Part shown: positions 15,735 to 24,862 of the stretch, piece by piece
How the letters are laid out: every line of letters begins with the position of its first letter
How positions within the stretch are numbered: position 1 is the stretch's first letter
DNA from: Aldehydirespirator sp963662645
GTDB lineage: Bacteria > Actinomycetota > Acidimicrobiia > Acidimicrobiales > Aldehydirespiratoraceae
Direction: 5' to 3'
Assembly: GCA_963662645.2 (NCBI GenBank)
Contig: OY759762.1
Location: 2,604,001 to 2,668,000, forward strand
DNA length: 64,000 nt
Made by a program: the position numbers and the translations under genes
The notes under the pieces: generated by a model
What the model saw: the letters and a program-made list of their open reading frames with translations, nothing else
What the model was told of the DNA's origin: nothing
Databases searched by the model: none

Positions 15735-17539
15735 CGGTCAGGCTGCTGGGCTGGCTGCGGCACCGAGTCCGGGCCGCCGGCTGCGCCGTCGCGTCTGGGG
15801 TCGGCTACGCCGATCAGGCGGCCGCGGTCGTTCATCACCATCTGGACGCAGCCCATGTAGAACGAGTACGGCTCGCGGCGGTTGAGCTCGAACCCGGCGT
15901 CCTCCAGGGCGGACAGCATGTCGGTCGCCATCCTCGACGCCTCCACCGAGACCACGCCCTCGAGCGAGCAGTGCAGCCGGGGGGCGGCAACCGCCTCCAG
16001 CGGCGACGACTTGGCAAGCCGCAGCAGCACCTGCAGGATCGCCGGGGGGATGCGCTCGCTGCCGGGCGAGCCGATGGCCAGCCACGGCGTGTGCTCCTTG
16101 AACACGATCGTGGGCGCCACGTTGGCCCAGGGCACCGCGTTGGGCCGCAGGTAGTAAGGGTGGGACGGATCCTCGGTCTGGAACGCGTTCATGTAGTTGT
16201 TGTAGAGGAAGCCCAGTTCCGGCGAGGCCGCGCACGAGCCGTAGACGTTCTCGATCGACTGGGTGAGCGCCACCGCGTTGCCCTCCGAGTCCATCACCGA
16301 CAGGTGCGTCGTCTCGCCGCTGTCCGACGGCAGACGAGGCACTCCGGCAGCGTCGTCGCCGGTGGCCGAACCGCGGGCTGCCTCGCCGTTGCCGCTCGGC
16401 GGTCGACGGGCGGCGTTGCCGTGCCCGAAGCGCTGCATCATCTGTTGGGCCAGAGCCCGGGCGTATCGCCGGCTCAGCATCTGCTTGTCCGACGCCTGCG
16501 AGTACAGGTTGGGGTCGAAGGGACGGTCCTGACGGTCGACCAGGGCCAGTCGGATGGTCTCGGCCAGGCACACCGCGCCGTCGGGCGTGTCGATGTCGCG
16601 GAGGTGGCGGGGCAGGCTCTGATGGATGTTGATCATCTCCACCAGCGTCCGGCCCGCGCCCGGCAGCGGCATCGTCAGCAGCCGGTCGCGCCCGAACCGC
16701 CCCGCCAGCGGCTGGCGCTCGATGGGGCGGGGGATCTGGGCCAAGTCGTCGGCCAGCAGGATCCCGCCGTTGGCCTCCATGTCCTCGTGGATGAGTCGGG
16801 CCGTCTCCCCCAGGTAGAAGTCCTCGAAGCCCTCCTCTGCGAGACGGCGCAGGGTCCGGGCCAGCACCGGCTGCACCAGGGTGGTGCCGGCCCGAAGCGC
16901 GCGGCGACCCTCCACCAGGAAGAACCGGCTCGCCGAACCGGACCGCAAGTGCCTCAGCTCTCGTCGGGCGAGCCGCTGCTGAAGCACGCTGACCTCGTAG
17001 CCATCCTCGGCCAGCACGATGGCCGGTTCCAGCACCGTCGCCCACCCGAGCCGTCCGAACGTCTCCAGCGCATGGGCGTAGACCGCTACGGAACTCGGCA
17101 CCGTAGTGGCCAGATGTCCACGGCGGCGGTCGGCGGACAGATCGGCGAACCGCTCGACCAGCGCCCGGTTCGGCGCCCGCGACGAGCCGTCGAGTGCCAC
17201 AGTCCGGCCGGCGCGGACGTCGTGGACGAGCATCATGGTCTGGCCGCCGAGACCCGACGCCGCGGGCTCGCACACCCCCAGCGCCAGCGCGGCCGCCACC
17301 GCGGCATCGACCGCGTTGCCGCCCTGCTCGAGCGTCTGTACTCCCGCAGCGGTGGCCGAGTAGTGGGCCGTGCTCACCATCCCGTGCTCGGACGCAGCGA
17401 CCCGCTGGGGCTCGTGGATGCGCTTGTCGCTCAGCTCTAGGAGGTCGGTGTCGGTCTCCTGCCGACGCGGTCGGCGCGACCGCCCCGGCGTCCGCTGAGC
17501 GTGCGCGGACGGATGAGGCTGGGCGCCCAGTTCGGTCAT
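15731..17539 (-). CDS. ggt: Gamma-glutamyltransferase
   Basis: 602 residues. The Ntn-hydrolase precursor features are present: GGNAVDAAVAAALALGV and SGLGGQTMMLVHD near the N-terminus, and the autoprocessing site with nucleophile Thr410 in GETTHLSVMDSEGNAVALTQ. It cleaves or transfers gamma-glutamyl groups. There is no signal peptide: the first 50 residues are hydrophilic and Arg-rich, so the enzyme may be cytosolic, unlike periplasmic GGT. An Ala/Gly-rich low-complexity insert (about 372-405) lies just before the processing site. It is four bases downstream of the ATP-grasp fusion gene and overlaps the next gene. Confidence 0.93.
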   Translation of the reverse strand: MTELGAQPHPSAHAQRTPGRSRRPRRQETDTDLLELSDKRIHEPQRVAASEHGMVSTAHYSATAAGVQTLEQGGNAVDAAVAAALALGVCEPAASGLGGQTMMLVHDVRAGRTVALDGSSRAPNRALVERFADLSADRRRGHLATTVPSSVAVYAHALETFGRLGWATVLEPAIVLAEDGYEVSVLQQRLARRELRHLRSGSASRFFLVEGRRALRAGTTLVQPVLARTLRRLAEEGFEDFYLGETARLIHEDMEANGGILLADDLAQIPRPIERQPLAGRFGRDRLLTMPLPGAGRTLVEMINIHQSLPRHLRDIDTPDGAVCLAETIRLALVDRQDRPFDPNLYSQASDKQMLSRRYARALAQQMMQRFGHGNAARRPPSGNGEAARGSATGDDAAGVPRLPSDSGETTHLSVMDSEGNAVALTQSIENVYGSCAASPELGFLYNNYMNAFQTEDPSHPYYLRPNAVPWANVAPTIVFKEHTPWLAIGSPGSERIPPAILQVLLRLAKSSPLEAVAAPRLHCSLEGVVSVEASRMATDMLSALEDAGFELNRREPYSFYMGCVQMVMNDRGRLIGVADPRRDGAAGGPDSVPQPAQQPDR

Positions 17540-17543
17540 GCGG

Positions 17544-19694
17544 TCAGCGGCCGATCTGGCCGATGAGGTACTCGGACAGCAGCAGCGTGCGCTGCACCAG
17601 GCTGATGCGCTGCACGGCCTCGTCGGGCGTTCCCCGGTCCTTGGTCACCGGGGCCATCCCGCACACGACCGCGGTCTCGGGCGGCACCAGTCCGGCCACC
17701 GACGGCCAGGCGGAGGACTCCCGCTCCAGCGGGATGTCCCACCGGGCCGCGGCAGCCTCGAGGGCCTCCACCAGGGGCGCGTTGGTCGGGCGGTCGGCCA
17801 TGGGCGGCCTGTCGTCGAGCCGGGTGAGGCGCCACTTGGGCCCGCTCCGGCCGAGGGTGGCCCGCATCGCGGCCTCGGCCTCGTCGGCCTGGGCGGTCTC
17901 GATGTACGACATCATCAACGCCACCTCCATCCGGTGGGGCACGAACATGGTGTGGCGCTCGGTTCTCACGTCCAGCGCAGCTATCGAGAGCCGCTTCTTG
18001 GGAGAGCTGAGCCGGCCGATGGCCAGCAGCTTCTCGCCCGTCCAGTTGACCACCGTTCGGCGCCGCCCGATCTGGCCTGGGCTCAGCCTGTCGCCCTCCA
18101 CGATCAGCTCATACCGGCGGCTGCCGCGCCGCCGGGTGAGGATGCCGTTTCCGACGGTGCCGGGCCGGCAAACCAGCACCTGGCCGGCCCGGGCCGCGGC
18201 CTGCCCGATCAGCTTCTGGCTCGAGGCTGCGTCGCGTCCCTCGTCGGCGTACAGCAGCACGCCGAGCGGGAGCCGCCTGAGGCTCCTGATGCTGCGCAGG
18301 GCGCGCAGCGCGTACTCCAGCATCACCAGCGGCGCCCGGGTGCGCCCGATCCCCTCGCCGTAGAGCCACTCCGGATCGCGGCGGAATCCCTGCCGCACCG
18401 TGTCGGGCGTGGTGGGAACGTCGAGGTGGGCCAGCAGCAGGATGCCCCCGTCGAACCCCCTGGCGGTCTCCCACATGTGGGCCTCGGGCTCGTCGGTGAG
18501 CTCCGGCACCGGCCGCATCCCCAGTTCGCCGAAGATCCGCCCGGCCCGCTCCGCGGCGCGTGACAGCCCCAGCGGATCGTCGGTGCGGCTCGATGTCTGC
18601 ACCCACGCCTGCAGCGAGCGCTCCATGCCGTCGCGGCGCTGGGTGATGTACTGGAAGGCCCGCTCGGACGGGTCGGCGGCGCGGGCGTCCACCGGGGGTG
18701 GCTGTGGGGTGCCGAAGTAGCGGGCGCTGGCCGTCTCGACCAGGCGGTTCACGAAGGCCGCGAAGTCCATGCCCACATGGGCTGCGCCCACCAGGTACGA
18801 CCCGTGCTCGCCCAGGCTGGGCAGGCTGTTCGCCTCCAGGACGTACAGGTTGTCGTCGGCGTCCATGCGCATGTCGACCCGGGCGCAGTCGTAGAGGCCC
18901 AGTGCCGAGAACGTGCGCACCGCGATCTCCTGGGCCTTCGCGGTGAGCTCCTCGGAGATAGGTGCCGGGCACACGGGCTGGATCTCGCGGCCGCTGCGGC
19001 CGGTCTTGTCCTCGTAGGTGTAGATCTGGGGGCCGTCGCCGAAGCTCAACATCACCGGCGGGAACGGCTCTGGCGGGCCATTGCCCAGCAGGCCGACATT
19101 GATCTCGCGGCCCTCGACGTACTGCTCGGCCAACACAGGCTGCGAGAACCGGTCGAATATGACCTTGGCCGACTTGCGCAACTCGTCCTCGTCGGCCACG
19201 ACAGCGAGGCCGAACGAGACCGCCTCGTTCTTGGGCTTGACCACCATCGGATAGGGCAAGCCGTCCGGTATGGGCATCTCCGGCATTTCCAGGACCGCGA
19301 ACTCGGGAGTAGGGATGCTGTGCTGGCGCAGGATCATCTTGGTGACGACCTTGTCGAGCGCCAGCGAATGCCCCAGCGGCCCCGACGCCACATAGGGGAT
19401 CCCCACCATCTCCAGGATGCTGGGAACGTGGGTGTAGCGGGCCTGGCCCTGCAAGCCGTAGGACACGTTGAAGACCATCCCGGGCCGCTCACCTGCTACG
19501 ACGCGGGGCATGAACGACTCGAGCTTCGAGATCAGCTCCTTGTCCGCCTCTATCGCGATCACCTGATGACCTCCGGCGCGCAGCGCGTCGGTGAGCCGCT
19601 TGATGGTCTTGAGGCCGATCTTCTCCTGGTTCGGCATCCCGAACAGGTTGATGACGTTCCGGCTGTCCCGGTTGTAGACAACAGCGACCCTCAC
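17544..19694 (-). CDS. D-Ala–D-Ala-ligase-like ATP-grasp protein fused to an M20-peptidase-like domain
   Basis: 716 residues from the GTG at 19694. Residues 1-335 are a D-Ala–D-Ala-ligase-type ATP-grasp: EMVGIPYVASGP, LDKVVTKMIL, PYPMVVKPKNEAVSFG, LAEQYVEGREINVGLLG, ARVDMRMDADDNLYVLEAN and NSLPSLGEHG. Residues about 365-716 resemble an M20 metallopeptidase: ILLLAHLDVP (HxD ligand), a central lid region, and VCGMAPVTKDRG near the end. The M20 bridging Asp, second Glu and last His seem missing (GEGIGRTRAP, YADEGRD, no terminal His), so peptidase activity is doubtful. The ATP-grasp half should join a carboxylate to an amine. The gene heads a tight operon with gamma-glutamyltransferase and N-formylglutamate amidohydrolase, suggesting amide or peptide metabolism. 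The product is unknown. Confidence 0.82.
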   Translation of the reverse strand: MRVAVVYNRDSRNVINLFGMPNQEKIGLKTIKRLTDALRAGGHQVIAIEADKELISKLESFMPRVVAGERPGMVFNVSYGLQGQARYTHVPSILEMVGIPYVASGPLGHSLALDKVVTKMILRQHSIPTPEFAVLEMPEMPIPDGLPYPMVVKPKNEAVSFGLAVVADEDELRKSAKVIFDRFSQPVLAEQYVEGREINVGLLGNGPPEPFPPVMLSFGDGPQIYTYEDKTGRSGREIQPVCPAPISEELTAKAQEIAVRTFSALGLYDCARVDMRMDADDNLYVLEANSLPSLGEHGSYLVGAAHVGMDFAAFVNRLVETASARYFGTPQPPPVDARAADPSERAFQYITQRRDGMERSLQAWVQTSSRTDDPLGLSRAAERAGRIFGELGMRPVPELTDEPEAHMWETARGFDGGILLLAHLDVPTTPDTVRQGFRRDPEWLYGEGIGRTRAPLVMLEYALRALRSIRSLRRLPLGVLLYADEGRDAASSQKLIGQAAARAGQVLVCRPGTVGNGILTRRRGSRRYELIVEGDRLSPGQIGRRRTVVNWTGEKLLAIGRLSSPKKRLSIAALDVRTERHTMFVPHRMEVALMMSYIETAQADEAEAAMRATLGRSGPKWRLTRLDDRPPMADRPTNAPLVEALEAAAARWDIPLERESSAWPSVAGLVPPETAVVCGMAPVTKDRGTPDEAVQRISLVQRTLLLSEYLIGQIGR

Positions 19695-19790
19695 GGCCCG
19701 AGAATCTACCGCAGCCCGGAGCGATGGCTGGCAGGGACGGCCGGGTTTCGCTGCGAGATTCCAAGCGGGAGATTGCTAGCGTTTCTGTCT

Positions 19791-20531
19791 GTGCCGCTCG
19801 TGACCGCATACCACCGCCCCAGCACACTCGACGAGGCGCTCGACCTGCTGAGTTCTCCCGAGCGGGTAGCGCTGGGAGGCGGGACGACGCTGAACGCCGA
19901 CCGAGAGCCGTCCGACTTGGAGGCCGTGGACCTTCAGGCGCTTGGGCTGGACGCGATCACGGCTGCCGACGGCGGGTGGGTGCGGCTTGGCGCGACGGCC
20001 ACCCTTGACGACGTCCGGCGCTGCGACCTGCTGCCCGACTCGCTGCGGGATGCGGCCCGGGCCGAGCAGCCGTCCACTCTTCGGACGCTGGCCACGGTGG
20101 GCGGACTCGTGGCCAAGGCCTCGGCCGAGAGCCTGCTGCTGGCCGGACTGCTGGCCCACGACTGCCGGGTGGAACTCGCTGGAGGCGGCAGCGCCGCTGG
20201 GCCGTCCGAGTCGAGCCTGGCCGAGCTGATGGCCGCCGGGCTGCCCGAAGGCTCGCTGATCACCGCGGCAACCGTCGATCCGGCGGGTCGCACAACAGTA
20301 GCCGCCACCGGCCGCACCCCGGCCGACGTGCCCATCGTGGCGGCCTACGGGCGCCGCACCGAGGGGTTCGTGGCCATGGCCCTGACCGGAGTGGCCGACC
20401 ATCCCGTGCTGGTGGACGTGTTCGACCCGACGGCTGGCCTCGATCCCGCCGGAGACTTCCGGGGCGGTCGCGAATACCGCCTCCATCTGGCCCGCACGCT
20501 CACCGCCCGGGCCATGGAGGGCCTGCGCTGA
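19791..20531 (+). CDS. ygfM: FAD-binding subunit of molybdenum hydroxylase, YgfM-like
   Basis: 246 residues from the GTG at 19791. It is the FAD_binding_5 fold: YHRPSTLDEALDLL, ALGGGTTLNAD (FAD pyrophosphate loop), RLGATATLDDV, and LATVGGLVAKASAESLLLAG. In the last segment the usual GGN is GGL, as in the divergent E. coli YgfM type. It would pass electrons between the molybdenum centre and an acceptor. The XdhD-like gene follows at 43 bases. The start lies 96 bases from the divergent GTG of the ATP-grasp fusion gene. Confidence 0.85.
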   Translation: MPLVTAYHRPSTLDEALDLLSSPERVALGGGTTLNADREPSDLEAVDLQALGLDAITAADGGWVRLGATATLDDVRRCDLLPDSLRDAARAEQPSTLRTLATVGGLVAKASAESLLLAGLLAHDCRVELAGGGSAAGPSESSLAELMAAGLPEGSLITAATVDPAGRTTVAATGRTPADVPIVAAYGRRTEGFVAMALTGVADHPVLVDVFDPTAGLDPAGDFRGGREYRLHLARTLTARAMEGLR

Positions 20532-20574
20532 TGCCGCCGCTGGACTCCGCTTGGCGGGCAAGGAGCGAATAGCA

Positions 20575-23508
20575 ATGGCAGCCGACGTCACCTTCGAACT
20601 CAACGGCGCCCCGGTCACCGTGGCCGTCGAGCCTCACCACACGCTGCGAGAGGCGCTGAGAAGCCTGGGCATGTTCTCGGTGCACTACGGCTCCGACAGC
20701 GGCGAGACCGGCGCGGCCGCGGTCCTCTACGACGGCCGGCTCGCCTCCAGCGACGTGATCCTGGCCGCTTCGGCGGGCGGCCACCGGGTAACCACCGTCG
20801 AGTCGCTCAACGTCTCGCCGGAGCTGCATCCCGTGCAGACCGCTTTCGTGGCGGTGGGCGCCTTCCAGTCGGGCTACTCCGCGGGGGCGATGATCCTCGG
20901 CACGCTCGCGCTGCTGGAGGAGAACCCCGACCCCTCCGAGGCGGAGATCAGGGACATGCTCTCGGGCATCCTCGACCGCGAGACCGCCTACGTGAAGCCG
21001 GTCGAGGCCGTCAAGCGGGCCGCGGCGGTCCTGCGGGGCGAGGACACCGAGCCGTTCGCACCGCTCGTGCTCGAACCGCTCACCGACGGCTACCGCCCCG
21101 CCCCCGCCGACACCGGCGGCGACGCCCCCGAGGCGCCCCACGCCGTGCCCCGCCTGGTGCCGTCCCGCGAGGTGCCCGACATGGCCGTGGTGGGCAAGCC
21201 GGAGGTCAAGGTGGACGCGGTGCGCCTGGCCAAGGGCAACCCCGCCTTCACCGACGACATCGAGCCCCGGGGGATGCTGTATGCCAAGGTGCTGCGCAGC
21301 CCCCACGCCCACGCCCGCATCCTGGGCATCGACGACTCCGCCGCCCGGGCCGTCGACGGCGTGCATGCCGTGCTGCACTACGGCAACACCCCCCGGGTCA
21401 AGTACGCGTCCGGCGGGCAGAGCTGGCCCAATCCCCATCCCTACGACCAGGTCAGCTTCGACGACCGGGTCCGCCACGTTGGCGACCGGGTGGCCGCGGT
21501 GGCCGCCGAGACCGTCGAGGAGGCCGAGGAGGCCCTGCGGCTCATCGAGGTCGACTACGAGGTTCTGCCCGGGGTGTTCGACGAGCGCTTCGCCATGGAT
21601 CCCGACGCCCCCAGGGTCCACGACGAGGACGACACCACCCACATCTGCGACCCCCAGCGCAACCTCGTGCACCACATCGCGGCCAAGCGCGGCGACGTCG
21701 ACGGGAACCTGGCCGCCGCGCCCCACGTGTTCGAGCAGACGTTCAGGGTGCATCAGGTCCAGCAGTGCCCCATCGAGCCCCACATCTCGATGGCGTGGCT
21801 CGACTCCGACGAGCGCATGGTGGTGCGCACCGCCACCCAGGTGCCGTTTCACACCCGCCGGATGCTGGCGCCCCTCATCGACATGGAGATCAAGGACATC
21901 CGGGTGATCAAGCCCCGCATCGGCGGCGGCTTCGGGGCCAAGCAGGAGATGCTGATCGAGGACATCGTGGCCCACCTGGCCATCGCCACCCGCCGCCCGG
22001 TGCGGCTGGAGCTCGACCGGGCCGAGGAGTTCTTCGCCAGCCGCACCCGCCATCCCCAGACCATCACCTACCGCACCGCGGTCGACGACGACGGCACGCT
22101 GCTGGCCCAGGACATGAGCATCATCGGCAACACCGGCCCCTACGGCACCCACGGCTTCACCGTGCAGATCGTGTCGGGTCTGCGCGGCCTCACCTCCTAC
22201 AACGCCGCGTCGAAGCGCTTCGACTGCCACGTCGTCTACACCAACATCCCGGTGCCGGGCGCATACCGGGGCTACGGCGCGCCGCAGGCCGAGTTCGCCC
22301 TCGAGGCCCACATGGAGGACATCGCCCGGGCCCTCGACCTCGACCCCATCGAGTTCAAACGGCGCAACTGGGTGAAGGTGGGCGACGAGATGGACATCGC
22401 CCCCCATCTGGGCGAGCGGGCCGTGGCCGAGGAGGAGCTCGACGAGTACCCGAAGATCATGTCGTCGGGCATCGAGGAGTGCGTGGCTCAGGGGCGGCGC
22501 GAGATCGGCTGGCACCGCCGGAACGACGCCGTCTGGAAGGCCCCTGCCGACCGTCCCAACATCCGGCGGGGCATGGGCTTCGCCTTCTGCATGCACGGCA
22601 CGGCCATCCCGTTCCTGGACATGGGCGGCTGCTCCATCAAGCTCAACGACGACGGCTCGTTCAACATGCTCATCGGGGCCACCGACCTCGGCACCGGCGC
22701 CGACACCGTGATCGGCCAGATCGCGGCCGAGGTGCTGGGCGTGCCCCTCGACGACATCAAGGTGTACTCCAGCGACACCGACATGACCCCGTTCGACACC
22801 GGTGCGTACGCCTCATCGACCACCTACATCTCGGGAACGGCCGCGCTGCGGGCCGCGGAGGCGGTCCGGGAGCGGCTCAAGGCCCGGGCCGCGATGCTGC
22901 TGGAGGTGGACGAGCCCTGCACCATCGAGCTGCGCGACCGCCGGGCCTACGCGGCCGACGGCCGGTCGGTGAGCCTGGAGGAGATCGCCCTCGACTCGCT
23001 GCACTGGCAGGAGCAGGAGCAGATCATGGGCACCGCCTCGCACGTGTCGCCGGACTGCCCGCCCCCGTTCGCGGCCCAGTTCGCCGAGGTCGAGGTGGAC
23101 GTCGACACCGGCCAGGTCACGGTGACCAAGCTGGTGATGGCGGTGGACTGCGGGGTGGCCATCAACCCGGTCACCGCCAGCGGCCAGGTCGAGGGAGGCA
23201 TGATCCAGGCGCTCGGCTATGCCCACTGCGAGGAGATCGTGCTCGATGACGACGGCCGCATGGTCAACCCGTCGTTCGGCCCGTACAAGATCTACCGGGC
23301 CGACGAGATGCCCGACACGGTCGTCTACCTGGTGCAGACCATGGAGGACAGCGGCCCGTTTGGGGCCAAGGCGGTGGCCGAGATCCCCAAAGACGGCGTA
23401 GCCCCGGCCGTGCGCAACGCCATCCTCGACGCCACCGGAGTGGCCATCAACGATCTACCCTTCACCCCCGAGCGAGTCTGGGCCGCCCTGAAGGCTGCCC
23501 AGACATAA
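20575..23508 (+). CDS. xdhD: XdhD-like molybdopterin hydroxylase subunit with a cysteine-free ferredoxin-like N-domain
   Basis: 977 residues from the ATG at 20575, ten bases after AAGGAG. Residues 1-155 align with the two-domain [2Fe-2S] subunit of xanthine dehydrogenases, but all eight cluster cysteines are replaced (about S40, T45, A48, S59, S99, S102, D134, E136; e.g. FQSGYSAGAMIL). From about 190 the large Mo-binding part follows: QQCPIEPHISMAW, GGGFGAKQEM, GAYRGYGAPQAEFALEAH, DMGGCSIKLNDD, TDLGTGADTVIGQIAAEVLG, and GPFGAKAVAEIP with the catalytic Glu. E. coli XdhD has a similarly degenerate N-domain. It should hydroxylate an N-heterocycle, probably a purine. Neighbours mark it as a selenium-dependent molybdenum hydroxylase. 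Confidence 0.92.
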   Translation: MAADVTFELNGAPVTVAVEPHHTLREALRSLGMFSVHYGSDSGETGAAAVLYDGRLASSDVILAASAGGHRVTTVESLNVSPELHPVQTAFVAVGAFQSGYSAGAMILGTLALLEENPDPSEAEIRDMLSGILDRETAYVKPVEAVKRAAAVLRGEDTEPFAPLVLEPLTDGYRPAPADTGGDAPEAPHAVPRLVPSREVPDMAVVGKPEVKVDAVRLAKGNPAFTDDIEPRGMLYAKVLRSPHAHARILGIDDSAARAVDGVHAVLHYGNTPRVKYASGGQSWPNPHPYDQVSFDDRVRHVGDRVAAVAAETVEEAEEALRLIEVDYEVLPGVFDERFAMDPDAPRVHDEDDTTHICDPQRNLVHHIAAKRGDVDGNLAAAPHVFEQTFRVHQVQQCPIEPHISMAWLDSDERMVVRTATQVPFHTRRMLAPLIDMEIKDIRVIKPRIGGGFGAKQEMLIEDIVAHLAIATRRPVRLELDRAEEFFASRTRHPQTITYRTAVDDDGTLLAQDMSIIGNTGPYGTHGFTVQIVSGLRGLTSYNAASKRFDCHVVYTNIPVPGAYRGYGAPQAEFALEAHMEDIARALDLDPIEFKRRNWVKVGDEMDIAPHLGERAVAEEELDEYPKIMSSGIEECVAQGRREIGWHRRNDAVWKAPADRPNIRRGMGFAFCMHGTAIPFLDMGGCSIKLNDDGSFNMLIGATDLGTGADTVIGQIAAEVLGVPLDDIKVYSSDTDMTPFDTGAYASSTTYISGTAALRAAEAVRERLKARAAMLLEVDEPCTIELRDRRAYAADGRSVSLEEIALDSLHWQEQEQIMGTASHVSPDCPPPFAAQFAEVEVDVDTGQVTVTKLVMAVDCGVAINPVTASGQVEGGMIQALGYAHCEEIVLDDDGRMVNPSFGPYKIYRADEMPDTVVYLVQTMEDSGPFGAKAVAEIPKDGVAPAVRNAILDATGVAINDLPFTPERVWAALKAAQT

Positions 23509-23515
23509 CCCGGCG

Positions 23516-24862
23516 ATGATCATCGGGGCCGACTGGGCCGTGACCGCGGCGCTGGACGAGCCCCGCCGGCGCTGGGCGGTGCGCGTGGTTGACGGCCTGA
23601 TCGACGACTCCGGCCCCGTGGGCGAATTGCAAGCCCGCCATCCCGGCGACGGGTTCTTTGACGGCTCGGGCTGCGTGTTGCTGCCCGGCTTCGTCAACGC
23701 GCACGTGCACCTGTACGGGGTGCTGGCCCACGGGGTGCCCGCCCCGGCCCAGCCGGTAGCCGACTTCTGGGGCTTCCTGGACGACTACTGGTGGCCGCTG
23801 GTGGAGAACACCCTCGACCACGAGATGATTGCGGCCGCGGCCGCCTGGGTGACCGCCGATCTGGCCGCGGGCGGCACGACCAGCTTCTTCGACATTCTCG
23901 AGGCTCCCAACGCCCTGCCCGGCGCGCTGTTCGCACAGCGCGAGGCCGTGGCCGGCAGCGGGCTGCGAGGGGTGCTGTCGTTCGAGGCCACCGAGCGGAT
24001 GGGTGAGGCCAACGGCCAGGCCGGCCTGGACGAGAACGTCCGCTTCATCGAGGACTGCCGAGCACGCGCCGCGAGTGAGGGTGCCGAACGCGACGGTCGG
24101 GTGTCCGGCGCGATGTGCATCCACACCACGTTCACGTGCAGTGAGCCGTTCATCCGCCAGGCGTTCGATGCGGCCGCCGACCTGGACGTGTTCTGCCACG
24201 CCCATGTGAACGAGGGAGTGCATGAGGGCCGCTGGTGCGAGGAGCACCACGGCATGCGCACGCTGGAGTTCTACGACCGCATCGGTGTGGCCTCGCCCCG
24301 CTTCCAGGCCAGCCAGTGCGTGCAGCTGTCGCCCCGCGAGATCGACATTATCGCCGGGTCGGGAATCAGGGTCTCGCATATGCCGCTGTCGAACTGCGAG
24401 GTGGGCGGAGGGATCGCCCCGGTGCTTGACATGCTGGAGCGGGGCGTCACCGTCGGGCTCGGCTCCGATGGCTACCTCAACGACATGTTCGCGGTGATGA
24501 GGGGCGCCTTCCTGCTGCACCGAGCCTCCACGCTCGACCCCGGCGCGATCAGCGCGGCCACCGTGCTGCATCTGGCCACTGAGGGCTCGGCTCGTACCCT
24601 GGGCCTGGAGAGGGTGGGACGGCTGGAGCCCGGCTGGCACGCCGACCTGCAGTTGGTCGACCTGGAGGGTCCCCGGGGTCTGCCCACGCCGGTGGAGGCC
24701 CACAACCTGCTGGACCAGCTGGTGCTGTGGCGCAGTGCCAAGGATGTGCGCGACGTGATGGTGGGAGGGGACTGGATCGTCGAAGGCGGCGAGGTGCTCG
24801 GCGCCGACATGGACGAGTTGCGAGCCCACACCCTCGAGCAAGCCGCAAGACTGTGGTCGTGA
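23516..24862 (+). CDS. ssnA: SsnA-like amidohydrolase/chlorohydrolase
   Basis: 448 residues, seven bases after xdhD. Metal-site motifs: GFVNAHVHLYGVLAHG (HxH), FCHAHVNEGVHEG, HMPLSNCEVGGG and LGSDGYLNDMF (Asp). It belongs to the same superfamily as the enzyme at 13604. SsnA proteins are constant partners of XdhD/YgfK in E. coli-type selenium-dependent hydroxylase loci; their substrate is not established but a deaminated or ring-opened heterocycle is expected. Its stop overlaps the XdhC-like start by four bases (GTGA at 24859). Confidence 0.85.
   Translation: MIIGADWAVTAALDEPRRRWAVRVVDGLIDDSGPVGELQARHPGDGFFDGSGCVLLPGFVNAHVHLYGVLAHGVPAPAQPVADFWGFLDDYWWPLVENTLDHEMIAAAAAWVTADLAAGGTTSFFDILEAPNALPGALFAQREAVAGSGLRGVLSFEATERMGEANGQAGLDENVRFIEDCRARAASEGAERDGRVSGAMCIHTTFTCSEPFIRQAFDAAADLDVFCHAHVNEGVHEGRWCEEHHGMRTLEFYDRIGVASPRFQASQCVQLSPREIDIIAGSGIRVSHMPLSNCEVGGGIAPVLDMLERGVTVGLGSDGYLNDMFAVMRGAFLLHRASTLDPGAISAATVLHLATEGSARTLGLERVGRLEPGWHADLQLVDLEGPRGLPTPVEAHNLLDQLVLWRSAKDVRDVMVGGDWIVEGGEVLGADMDELRAHTLEQAARLWS

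Noticed and set aside
20500..22596. Very long open frame antisense to xdhD (similar ones antisense to topA and clpC)
   Set aside because: Long stop-free antisense frames are expected at this GC content and codon bias; the translations are His/Gly/Val-rich with no domain, while the opposite strand encodes clear proteins.
20575..23508. Selenocysteine in XdhD
   Set aside because: No in-frame TGA occurs. In this enzyme class the selenium is a labile cofactor, not a coded residue.
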